Assembly (NCBI GenBank): GCA_947561585.1
Contig: CANNZV010000935.1
Location: 1 to 64,000 of the forward strand
Origin: Caprella mutica
Lineage: Eukaryota > Arthropoda > Malacostraca > Amphipoda > Caprellidae
Reading direction: 5' to 3'
DNA length: 64,000 nt
The position numbers were made by a program, and so were the translations under genes. Positions 39,395 to 50,100 of this stretch are shown piece by piece (position 1 is the stretch's first letter; each line of letters begins with the position of its first letter). The notes below the pieces were generated by a model. That model ran no database searches, was not told the DNA's origin, and was given only the letters and a program-made list of their open reading frames with translations.

Positions 39395-39555
39395 TCTTGT
39401 TATTCGCTTAACTGAAAAAGTATTCAACCAAATTGCCTGAAATTTGGTGGGACGATTGGTCAATATCCAGGAACCATTTTATTAGATTTTCAGAGCGAAC
39501 AGGTCAAAGGTCAAGGTCATTCATAAGTGGTGGCGAAGGTATGCGCTCTACCGAG
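39395..39555 (+). repeat. Dispersed repeat family M, copy 3
   Basis: ATTCAACCAAATTGCCTGAA, GGTGGGACGATTGGTCAATA, CAGGTCAAAGGTCAAGGTCA and GGCGAAGGTATGCGCTCTAC. Same orientation as copies 1 and 2. Confidence 0.75.
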
Positions 39556-39559
39556 AGCT

Positions 39560-40331
39560 CATCATCCAGTTCTTAACTTCGAAGTGAAGATATAAAGGTA
39601 AACACTTTATTTTATATTGAAGTTAAAGTCGCTAAAGCTGGAAATAAAAAACGTTTAACCCGATTGTAGGTGACCGAGTTTTACTTCGTTTTCTTGATTG
39701 GCATTTTGCATAAATAAAAAGAAAAAAGGTACGAAGGAAAATTACATGAACTGAATGAAAATTTAATACTAAGCATTACAATTGATAACGTTTTTCTTTT
39801 TTTAGAAATGTGAAATTAGTAAATTGTGAAGAAATCACCACAAACACTTTTATCGTTGACTGTTCACAAGACTGACGGAGTAGAGACTCGTCACCGTGAA
39901 TCAGGACCTAAATAGCAAACTGAAATAGAGGTTAAATTGGAGACTTTCAAGCGGCTTTATCGGGACAAAATGAAACTGCAAGCCTCTTAATTAAGGTCAC
40001 ATTAAGTAATCTATCGGGATAATTAATATAGAAGGAGTTTAACGTCTGTTTTGGACGTTAAACCCCCACAGACATCATTAGGATAGATCTCCTGGGGGTA
40101 ACTTATCAGGATAAACTTATAGCTGGGAGGAGAATTTATTATACATAAACAATGTTCAATGAATGATCTCTGGTGCACGAGAAACAGATTGTAATCATAC
40201 ATCTTAATTTGAATACAAAAATGAATGTAAATAGGAATGCAAGCTAGGAATTAAAGCATTGATTTTACATTTTAATTCATAATACAAAACAACTCAGAAA
40301 TCAACTGTTGACAATATTTAATGTATTACTA
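39560..40331. other. Spacer with one hairpin
   Basis: AGTTTAACGTCTGTTTTGGACGTTAAACCC near 40036-40066 forms a short hairpin using the family N word TTTAACGTCTG. No gene recognised. Confidence 0.45.
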
Positions 40332-40543
40332 CTGTAGAACTCCTCTATAATAATCCAGATCCTGTATAGTGTAGAGTCCTGAGTAAGGAAGTAGCCTCTA
40401 TAGTGAACAATTTTTCTTTTCAGTCTACCATGAATGGACATTAGTTATAGAAAACTAATGTCTATTTCATGGAAATTAGTTCACTCTAGAGGCTACTTCC
40501 TTACTCAGGACTTTACATTCACTATAGAGGAGTTGAACTGCAG
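40332..40543. mobile_element. Family B MITE, copy 4 (best preserved)
   Basis: Ends CTGTAGAACTCCTCTATAAT and CACTATAGAGGAGTTGAACTGCAG (last bases 40538-40543). Arms GTCCTGAGTAAGGAAGTAGC and GCTACTTCCTTACTCAGGAC are exact inverses. Confidence 0.9.
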
Positions 40544-40544
40544 C

Positions 40545-41270
40545 AAATTACAAATATTTAATTTTTATGTAACTAGGTATCTTGAACTAGATAACTAGTA
40601 GCTACCAGACTCTACATTTAACTTTAAAATAAGACTCTGTAACCTCAATTTCATTTTATTGAAAAGGCATTCAACGACTTATACATCAATTAGTGCTATC
40701 TGCATCATTTTTAAGATAATATCTCTATTTTTTAGAAGTAAAAGGTGGAAAAGGTAGCAGTCATCCTCGTTAAAGTCTGCCGGAACATTGCACTCAGACA
40801 CAGTAAAATGTTAGACCGTAAAGACCCTTAACCATTCCATTCGGTCAAGAAGAGGGTGAAATGGTTCTTTTCTTCACTAACTCGATACGGTATAAGTTTG
40901 TAAAAGTTCCTCATTGCATTGAAAAAGTCTGCAGGGACTTCTTTTCAATTTAAAGTTCTTCGTCGCGCAATGAATAGAAAAAATGATTTAGTGTTTCGAT
41001 ACCTTAGATTTAGCCATAAAAAATAGTACTCCTTTGAAGAAATATTGTATTGATTTCGCTGTTAAGTACTGCTAACCATTTAAATTATGTATTCAAACAT
41101 AAGTGGATATACCAATTGTAGTATTACTCATTTTAAACTTCAATTACTTATTTAATATTCGTTCGATTTGAATTCATTTGGTTGTATAATATTCTATAAG
41201 CTTTATAATTAATTATATTTATAATACACGTATCTATTTACTAATCAGATGAATAAGGCCCAAGGTAGGG
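40545..41270. other. Spacer
   Basis: No gene, array or clear element seen. It lies just 5' of the transposase pseudogene and may include remnants of its terminal region. Confidence 0.4.
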
Positions 41271-41276
41271 AAAAAT

Positions 41277-42385
41277 AATGAAATGTATTTTCAGAAATGT
41301 CGCTACCTAATCATTGAAAAAAAAACACAATTTAAGTGCTATGATATACAGGATGAAAACAGTGTGACAACTCAGAAAATTATGCACCGAGATTTGGTAG
41401 AAAAAGTGACTCCACCAACTATAAGATTTATTGGCAATTGGCACAATAATTTCAAGTCAACCAAAACAGTGAAAAAAAATGGTTGTACATCAACCACTGT
41501 TTTGGAAACATAAATCACCATCGATTATTTCAAAGATAGTCCCAACACAAGCTGATAATATCTTTAAACTTATTCAAACATCAGTTCAGCGAATGCTCAA
41601 GAAACATAAATTCCATCTCCACAAACCCAAAACTGTCCGAAAACTTTACACAAACGACTATGCAAACACGACATTTGTTGAATAAATGTTAGACAATGTT
41701 TTGCATTCACATGAGTTCCCTCAGCATCGAATGTTTTCTGATGAAACACATTTTCCTATTCAGGGTGGAGTAAAACACTCACCGTTGTCGATAAGGCGGC
41801 TTCACCCGATCAATATTATTGACAATAGTTACTATTTGTATCAATATGTTGATCGTCTGAACGGGTGCTGATGAAAATATTGATGCAATCAAAAGTACTC
41901 AGAAATCTCATCAAAATTTGAGCAATAAGCTCAGTGCAAAACTTTTTTTGTCCCTCATTTCAGAAGAACACAAGCTGTTCCTTAGGGAGTCAGAGCAACT
42001 AATGATGGAAATAGTGACAGTACATTACTGATCATGTGAACTCGATGTTATCAATATCCAATAGTGTCAATAAAAATATAGTCAATACATATTGATCGAG
42101 TGATATAGTGACTACTAACACTCACTGGACAGTAGAGAACCACTTCATTCACCTCGAACAACCCTGAGGTCAACCATAGGGGATGGGGCAATTTTCAACC
42201 TAGTTTTCATAAATTAGCCTCAATAATATTATTATGTTAATAACTTAAAATGAGTTGGTAATTAAAAAAATTCCAAACAGCTGAAATGGCAGTGGTACAG
42301 ATATTGACATGAACATTCAGTGGCCACCAAGATAACTTGATCTTACATCGTGTGATTTCTTCCTATGGGGCTACATCAAGAGTAA
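41277..42385 (+). pseudogene. Decayed mariner/Tc1-type (IS630 superfamily) transposase
   Basis: Family proteins cut and paste DNA with a DDE/D catalytic triad. Pieces in several frames: QKCRYLIIE start, an HTH-like middle (TSVQRMLKKHKFHLHKPK near 41580-41630), HRMFSDETHFPIQGGVKH near 41733-41780 holding the first catalytic Asp region, and WPPR-LDLTSCDFFLWGYIK near 42320-42375 holding the last Asp region. Stops and shifts separate them (TAA after TTFVE at about 41683, and more after 41871). Too broken to be active. Terminal inverted repeats were not located. Confidence 0.8.
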
Positions 42386-42429
42386 GAAGTTGATCATTCT
42401 CCACTCGTCATAACAAGAACAGAGTCCGT

Positions 42430-43936
42430 TAATCATTTGCATGCAACATAATACTATTTTTTATACCAGGTCAGTCTCAATTCAATCAACCAAGCCTAAG
42501 AAAATGGTCGCCAAACAGAAATAATATTTATAAGCAAAATTTAAACATGAAATAGTGAAATTCTATCTTGAGATACAATTTCAATTCGAATTGATACTCA
42601 GGAGGTTTGCGTGTTTGCGCAGTCTGTATAACACTGCGCGATTATACACCACTTAAAGTCAAAGAAAATGGTAATCCGTAATCATTTTTTACAGTTTCCT
42701 AACTTTACCTATTCAAAAAGAAATTTTACAAATTGTAATGCTTGTAGATATTTTAAAATTAGTCTGGGTACACGATGACAAATTTGCAAGATTTGACAAA
42801 ATAGGAAATTAGAAAACTGTGATTTAAGAAATTAGCAAAGTGGGGTAACTCTTTTCTCTGGTAGGGACAGCACATTGTATACAAATGATAGGCTACTATG
42901 GGAAACTTCTAAAGGAGTAGTTTGTGAAACAATATAACAGTTATAATGAAGCTAAGACTCCAAAATTACCCTATGTACTGTTCTTAATTAATTAATGAAG
43001 AACATGGATAGAAAAATCATATGCAATAGTCTTTTGCCAAAACTACACAATAAAAAAGATATTAGTTATTTAAAGTAACTATATCGCTATTATAGAAATT
43101 ATAAATTAAAATTTTTCTTTTATTTCATTTGATGGAGACAACCAAAGTAAAAATGTCTACTCTTTTTAAGTTATTAATATAATTATATTATTGAGGCTAA
43201 TTCAAAGATATATCAATCAATAAGATGCATCTCCAAATTAATTATTAAATACATAAATCAATGATTTACTTCTAAAAGGAGTAATTAGATACTTATTCTT
43301 CATTATGTTCTTCTAAATAGATCTGCATTTATTAATACTTACTTTGTCAGTCATTTCAGTATTTAGAATTGGTTCCATTAATTACAGCGACACATTATAA
43401 AGCAATTTGTCATTAATTTTTAAAATAAGAAACTATACACTCGGTGTAAAACAACATCCATTTAAGTTTTATCAGACACAAAAAAATTCAAATTTTAGAA
43501 TATGTATGTATCAGCTTTATAAGTTTTAGAAGATATATATAATTAGCTATAGAAATATTATTTCAAAATAGGTACCCTGCTAGCTATCAGAATATAGGAA
43601 AATTCCTATATTCCTATAAAAAAATAGTACTCCAGTTTCAAGTTGGTATATTTTATAGTTCGTAAAAAGGTTATACATTTCAACATTCTGAATTATAACT
43701 CTAGGAATAACGACAAACATTTCCTATGACAGTAATTCAGAAAATATTCAAATGCCTAAAACTTTCCCTGTGTAGAATAAAATCATGGATAAAATATATG
43801 ATGTTAATTCGTATATATGTTGTAATATCAGGTGTGTCTAATTGCCTCACTTTACAGGTGTGACTCATCTAATTACTAAATGAAGACCCTTCGTATATTT
43901 CTCTGAACGGTACTTATCATATATGAGAATATATAA
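42430..43936. other. AT-rich spacer
   Basis: Nothing recognised except a GTTTGCGCAGTCTGTATAAC / ACTGCGCG motif near 42617. Confidence 0.5.
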
Positions 43937-44147
43937 CTCTTCCATAGTGAATGTATAGTCCTGAGTAAGAGAACTACCCCGTACAGTGAACAAACTTTCT
44001 TTAGTCTGTCATGAAGGGCAACTACTCGACTAATTGTCATTTCATGGCAGACTGTGAGAAATTTGTTCACTATATGGTGTAGTTTTCTTACTCAGGACTC
44101 TACATTCACTATAGAGGAGTGGGAGTCCACTATAGAGGAGTAGTAGC
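43937..44147. mobile_element. Family B MITE, copy 5
   Basis: TTCCATAGTGAATGTATAGT, CCTGAGTAAGAGAACTACCC, then CTTACTCAGGACTCTACATT and CACTATAGAGGAGT twice. The end repeat CACTATAGAGGAGT is duplicated. Confidence 0.87.
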
Positions 44148-44292
44148 AATTCATATCCTTTTCAAGCCATCACAGAGCTACCTGCAAGACACATCAATCA
44201 CAGTCCAAAGTTGCAACAACTACAAGCCTATCGTCAGCTACCGTGAAATGAACGCAAAGATTCTACCATTTGTCACTGCGACCTAAAGGAAA

Positions 44293-44815
44293 GCAGTGAT
44301 ACAGATGATAGACAGAGTGATACAGATGATAGACAGAGTGATACCGATGATAGACAGAGTGATACAGATGATAGACAGAGTGATACCGATGATAGACAGA
44401 GTGATACCGATGATAGACAGAGTGATACCGATGATAGACAGAGTGATACCGATGATAGACAGAGTGATACCGATGATAGACAGAGTGATACCGATGATAG
44501 ACAGAGTGATACCGATGATAGACAGAGTGATACAGATGATAGACAGAGTGATACAGATGATAGACAGAGTGATACCGATGATAGACAGAGTGATACCGAT
44601 GATAGACAGAGTGATACAGATGATAGACAGAGTGATACAGATGATAGACAGAGTGATACAGATGATAGACAGAGTGATACAGATGATAGACAGAGTGATA
44701 CAGATGATAGACAGAGTGATACCGATGATAGACAGAGTGATACAGATGATAGACAGAGTGATACCGATGATAGACAGAGTGATACAGATGATAGACAGAG
44801 TGATACCGATATACT
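44293..44815. repeat. 21-bp minisatellite, about 25 copies
   Basis: Unit GATAGACAGAGTGATACCGA/GATAGACAGAGTGATACAGA plus T. Being a multiple of three it leaves a 185-codon (MIDRVIP/Q)n frame starting at 44296. There is no promoter, splice context or family match, so it is treated as non-coding. Confidence 0.95.
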
Positions 44816-44829
44816 TAAATGTTATAACT

Positions 44830-46482
44830 GAAGTTCATCAGATAAATAGTTAGTCCATAGATCTAATAGACTGATTCTACTTTTTTGGAATGTTCAATTA
44901 TTTTAACCACTCTGCGTCCTATTGCTGACGTTAAAAGGAAAAGAATACCGACCTTGAAGACGCCGTCAGATAGGAAAGTGGCATCATTAAACAACTCGTC
45001 TACCACCGTCGGTGACAATGCTCATGAATGCAGAAAAGCTACTCCGTGAATGCAGTCACTTACCAAGGAATGTGACAAGAAAAGGACACAAGCACCGGAA
45101 GCTGCACTCTTGGATGGAAGAGGAAAATGAAGAGGTGATAGTAAATGAAGCATACAGGTCTACCTAACACAAAATCTAAGACCTCGTAGTTGAAGAGCAT
45201 AACCCTAGCGCTATCCTCTAAAACTGCAAGTAGCGTTAGAAAAATGATAAACATGTTGAAAAAAACAATTACAACGGTTCGGAGCCCCAAGGGAACGGTC
45301 CCCTTCTCTTCCATTCACCACAGACAGCTTCAGGATAGAGTCCCTGGGGGCTGATTGGAAATAACAAATCTGAACCAGTTTAGGTTTCTCCCATTAAATT
45401 TAAGTTTGTTTCGAACCAGGCAGAGATTGGTGTGAGGGGAGGGGCGGGGTTTGTAAGCGTGACGTCACGAGTTTGCGGTGTAGCTATATCGAGTAAGATG
45501 ATATTTAACAGTCTATGTAAGAGATAAATATAGCTACAGGTGTACCTGCATCGATTCAATTCCATCAATAAGATACAGCCTTTGTAAGTACGTACTACTG
45601 GTAAAAGTCTATATAATTCAGGTATTACTTATTCAAATAATAAATATTAGTAGAAATAGCATAGCTAATATCGATTAAGTGAATATACCTAAATTATCTA
45701 TTTAGTAAACCATAGGTGCTTTTAGTAAATACTTAATCAGAAATTGAATATCAAGACTACCTACAATATTTAAAAAGAAAAACCGACTTATTTAATGAAA
45801 GAAATGGCATGAGAGAAATTTAATGCTTATAGTTAACAATTATGAGCCTAATAAGCAATTAGATATAAACATTAGAAAAATAGATATATATAAAAATCTA
45901 ATAATTTTACAAAATAAGACACTAACATTGCATATTTAATAATAAGAATGAGGTTAATTAGCAAGAAGGTAGGTAGGTACTACAGGTGCCTATCGATTTA
46001 TTAATTAATACCTAGTTACAAAAGCATGCCTAGGTACCAAAACAATAACAATGTGACAGGAAGCTACAGTCTGCCAAATAATAATAACAAGCTAAATAAT
46101 CAATAGACTTTGTAGCCGTTATATTCGGTATATAAACATTACATTGAATTCAAATCCTCAACTCTTTTTCTACCTAGAGTTCGAATTCTCAATGTGAATA
46201 ATTGAAGAAATTAAAATTGTTCATCAACCTTTTAATCAAAGGTAAATAAAGTAACTACATTTTTCACAAGTAGTTATTAAGTACGGTAAGACAGACAGTG
46301 CCATAACAAATCATAATAGACACAGTAGAGCGCTGCTGCAGCACACCCTCTTCTCACCAACTCTCATGGCAAACTGTTAAATCTACTCCGCGGTCAGACC
46401 GTCGGTGTTTTTCTTCTTCGTAGTTCATGCGTAGCAACTTTAAACAGAGGATTCGAATACAAAACAAGGCCACACTGATGTA
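44830..46482. other. Spacer with a GC-richer CRE-containing patch
   Basis: GGGGAGGGGCGGGGTTTG and TGACGTCA (45460-45467) lie close together near 45430-45470. A fragment GTCGGTGACAATGCTCATGA near 45010 recurs at 51000. Short hydrophobic minus frames at 45060-45314 lack family signals. No gene called. Confidence 0.5.
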
Positions 46483-46619
46483 GGGCAAGTTCCGAGTTAT
46501 TGGACTGCTCTATATTTTCGAACATATGAGAAAGAACTAGATAATTAAAATAATAAGTTAAATTACGTAGTCTTTCTCTTAGCTGAAAATAAGCAACCGT
46601 CCAATAACTGAAATTACCC
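46483..46619. mobile_element. Family A MITE, copy 10, diverged
   Basis: GGGCAAGTTCCGAGTTATTG and CCAATAACTGAAATTACCC ends, with GAAAGAACTA / TCTTTCTC inner words. An old copy. Confidence 0.7.
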
Positions 46620-47037
46620 TACGATGAAACAATTCTTTATAAGAATCTATAATTCCTTGCAGTGCCAAAGCCAACAAAAAAGTGAATGTATTTCTCTTAA
46701 CTCTATTTAAAAGGATCTCTTGAATATGATTATTCAGGAAAGAAATTTTTTTAATAACATTATAGAACTAAGGTCTAGGACCCTAGGATCAAAAATCTGA
46801 AAATTGTAAATAGAATTATTTGGAGTGAAACCTTCGACAGTTTGATTGGAGAAATTATAGTCTAACCGATATAGAGAAGTAGGAAACAAATATCAAAACA
46901 TCATTTTCTTCCAGACAAATGTCTGTGCTCTAATAGTAAACATGAATTAGCTACTAAGCGTAGTAATAAAACTAAAAAGGTTGAATGAAAGTTTACCAAA
47001 TGGAATCAGTTTACTATTAACGAGTTGTAGAATGTTC

Positions 47038-47136
47038 TTAGAGTTTAAGGTCAGGCATTCCTAGTCCCATTCCTGGATCGTTTGCGCCTCCCCCTCCAAC
47101 TTTGTTCTGACTCTCGTACATCGCCTTGTTGATGAT
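47038..47136 (-). CDS. CACYBP: CACYBP exon 6 (C-terminus)
   Basis: Acceptor CTCCCCCACAG. It encodes IINKAMYESQNKVGGGGAND then PGMGLGMPDLKL and stop TAA at 47040-47038. I-N-KA--ES matches the TINKAW-ESR end of vertebrate CACYBP; the Gly-rich tail does not. Confidence 0.9.
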   Translation of the reverse strand: MINKAMYESQNKVGGGGANDPGMGLGMPDLKL

Positions 47137-50100
47137 CTGTGGGGGAGGAGTGGGAGTAACACCTATAACGCGCACTAAAGGGCCGTACACACGTAGCGTT
47201 TTTGAAGTCTTTCCACCAGACTTTTTGCTAAGCTCCTCCTACTTTTTCCACCAGAATATAAGAAAAAACGATATAGTTATTATTTATTCTAGTTGGTATC
47301 CATATTACCTGCAGGTATCATGGATACCAACTAGAATAAATAACAATTATATCGTTTTTTTTTAAATTCTAGTGGAAAAAGTAGGAGGAGCCTAGCAAAA
47401 AGTCTGGTGGAAAGACTTCAAAAACGCTACGTGTGTACGGCCCTCAATGTCACAAAGTTAAAATGTAGCTATTGTAAAATGTTGTCTTTCCAAGTGTTAT
47501 TATAATTTCAGCGTTTAAGATATTAGCTATTATTATTTGAGTTTTCGAAAAGAAAAATGTCTGTTCATCGTCAGGAACAGCTGGTGAAAAATCTTAACAA
47601 AACAGTGAATTTTATGACCAACTGCCGTGGCTTCCAATATGACAGTAGTTGGTCAAAATTTCATTGAGAGTAGTTTTATCCTCCTGTTCCAGAGGACATC
47701 TTTCTTTTCGAAAACTTGAATTCTAAAAATATCTTCTTCTTCCATTTTGAAATTTTAAGAGCTTTTTTTCTGTCTTTTCATTCATATATCAATTTAGTTC
47801 TAGAATATCTGAAATCTTCAAGTTTCATGATGGATTACTACAAACATCTATTTTTTTCTATATCAATTTTCACAATAGTACGAGAAGTGATTGTAGAAAA
47901 TTGAAAGAATTTAGAAACAATAATTTAGTCTCCTTGCTTAACAGTTTCGTTTCTAAAATTCGTATAATTCATCCATATTGAAACCAAGCAAAGAAGTGAA
48001 CTCATTTCGACAAGCAGGACAAGCTTACCTGTTTCATGCCATCATCACCATCTTCATACATCTGCTTCATGAGGCCCATCATGCCGGCTGAAGGGTCTTC
48101 CATGCCAGGTTTGGGGGCCTTGCTTTCTTTAATTTCTTTCAATTTAACTTCCTGGGCTGTAACTGCAAGCCACTTTTCGCCCATTTTACCCTTCAGCATG
48201 AAAACAACCACCATATCTGAAATGGGACACAGTGAATATGAAACTTGTGACTACAATACATTGAAAAAATATACATTTTGCCCAACAATTGCACAATAGG
48301 GGTATTAATTTATATAAGGGCTTGATGCGACTGTATTTTTGTTTATCGATAAAAATGCCTAGCATAACAAATCACCACCTTAAGTCATATACAAAATAGG
48401 AGAGAAATTAAATGAGCAAATTAGAATATGGTTCATATAAATTCACATACGGTAATTCAATAAACACACGAATGAAAGTTCTGAGTCCTGCTACCAAAAA
48501 AAGTATTAATACAAATAAAATTTGAAGCAGAAAAATAATCTGGGCAATCTTTCCTCTATCATCAAAAGAAAATAAACGAGTCTCTTGTGAATTAAATGGA
48601 AAATTCATACCAATAAACAGTAGGCATAGAGCTTAAATTTGGTTGAGAGTATGCTACTATTCGATAATTTGTTATTATAATTAACTAAAAAGCTAACTGG
48701 GAAAATATTCTGTAATAATACATAATACTACATTTATGAGTAAATTCTTGAAATTATTTTGAGATGCAAGAAACATTACAGTTAATCTTTAGTCACAGTT
48801 TTGACTTACCATCTTTGACTTGGTGTAAATTAAGACACAGTTATGACCAGAAGAGGAAATAAGCTACAAACCTTTTTTCAGTTCCAATTTGACGTTTTTG
48901 TTTCTGAACCTCAGAAGTGAACCTAATTTTCAAAATTTCGGTGCTAACATTTATTCCGAACTTTTGTCGTCGAACCTCAGAATCTTAATTCAGATAGCTA
49001 ACCTTCCGAACATTTACAATCTTAAATTCAACTCATTCCGAATCTAAATAGAAAGCTTTACTATCAAAAAAAGTGATTAAGATCACGTTATTATTAATTT
49101 AGATAATTATTACTCAAAAAACAAGATATTTATATATTTTGAAAAAAGTATGATACTGTATTCAGTGATATGTCAGCAGGCGGTTGTGTCATTACATGTA
49201 TCGTACGTGTTCAGAACGTAAATTGAACCAGTTCAGTTGCAGTTTGAAACATACAACATGAGTTAAATTAGTGTAACAACCTATTATCTTGATTTATAAT
49301 TTCATTATGTTTGAAAAGAAGCTAAATATTTCATGAAAAAACTGTATTAAAAACTTCAAACTAGATAATGAAATTTGAAGCTAACTGCATGAGAAAAGAA
49401 CTAGATTTAGCTAGTTCAGAAATGGGTAAATTGGCAACCCTGTATAGATCAGACTGAGAGAAATATCAGGAGTGTTGCTTGCATCACCACAACTCCATAA
49501 ACTTGGTCGTCTTTTTTTTGTATTTTTCACGCAATACGGAAAAATAAAGACAATTACCGAAACACCGAAGTTGGTCCAAATGCATCGACCCATTTGTCAA
49601 TCCAACGGATACGAGAGAAAAAAGGGTTTGCAAAAATTTGTAAGAAACGCCCACCTCTGGTTATGACTCACCATCTTTGACTTTGGTGTAGCTTTTCTCA
49701 GGCACAATGTTCCTAGCCAAGTTGTTTATGTAGAGGTGGTTGATAACTTTCTTGTCATCTTCAGCATAAAGGTCCAGAGAGTTTTCTGTGAAGGAGCACT
49801 TCACCTTCTCTGTGTCTGAACTCTTCAAACCAGTGACGGTGATGTATAACTTCATGAATTTATCAGACTGATCAAAAGCTGTGAGAAAGAGAAGAGGAAA
49901 ATTAGCTATGGGCTGTATGGGTGAAATTTATAAGCCCTTACTAAGGCTAACTTGAATTTTAAGATTTGTTTCAGTAATATTTAATCACAAAAGTTCATTT
50001 CTTCCTCTAAATTACATTAAATAATTGGTCTAATGCAAGATATATATGAAATGCAGTTTAACTTGAAAACACAGAACTAGGAATTAACAGTTCGAAACAC

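Noticed and set aside
44296..44853. 185-codon MIDRVIP repeat ORF
   Set aside because: 21-bp array; starts and ends with the repeat and has no upstream exon or promoter signal.
45060..45314. Hydrophobic 84-codon minus ORF as a membrane protein exon
   Set aside because: No recognisable family, weak splice context, surrounded by repeat fragments.
47126..47365. 79-codon plus ORF overlapping CACYBP exon 6
   Set aside because: Shadow of the minus-strand exon plus a family C MITE.
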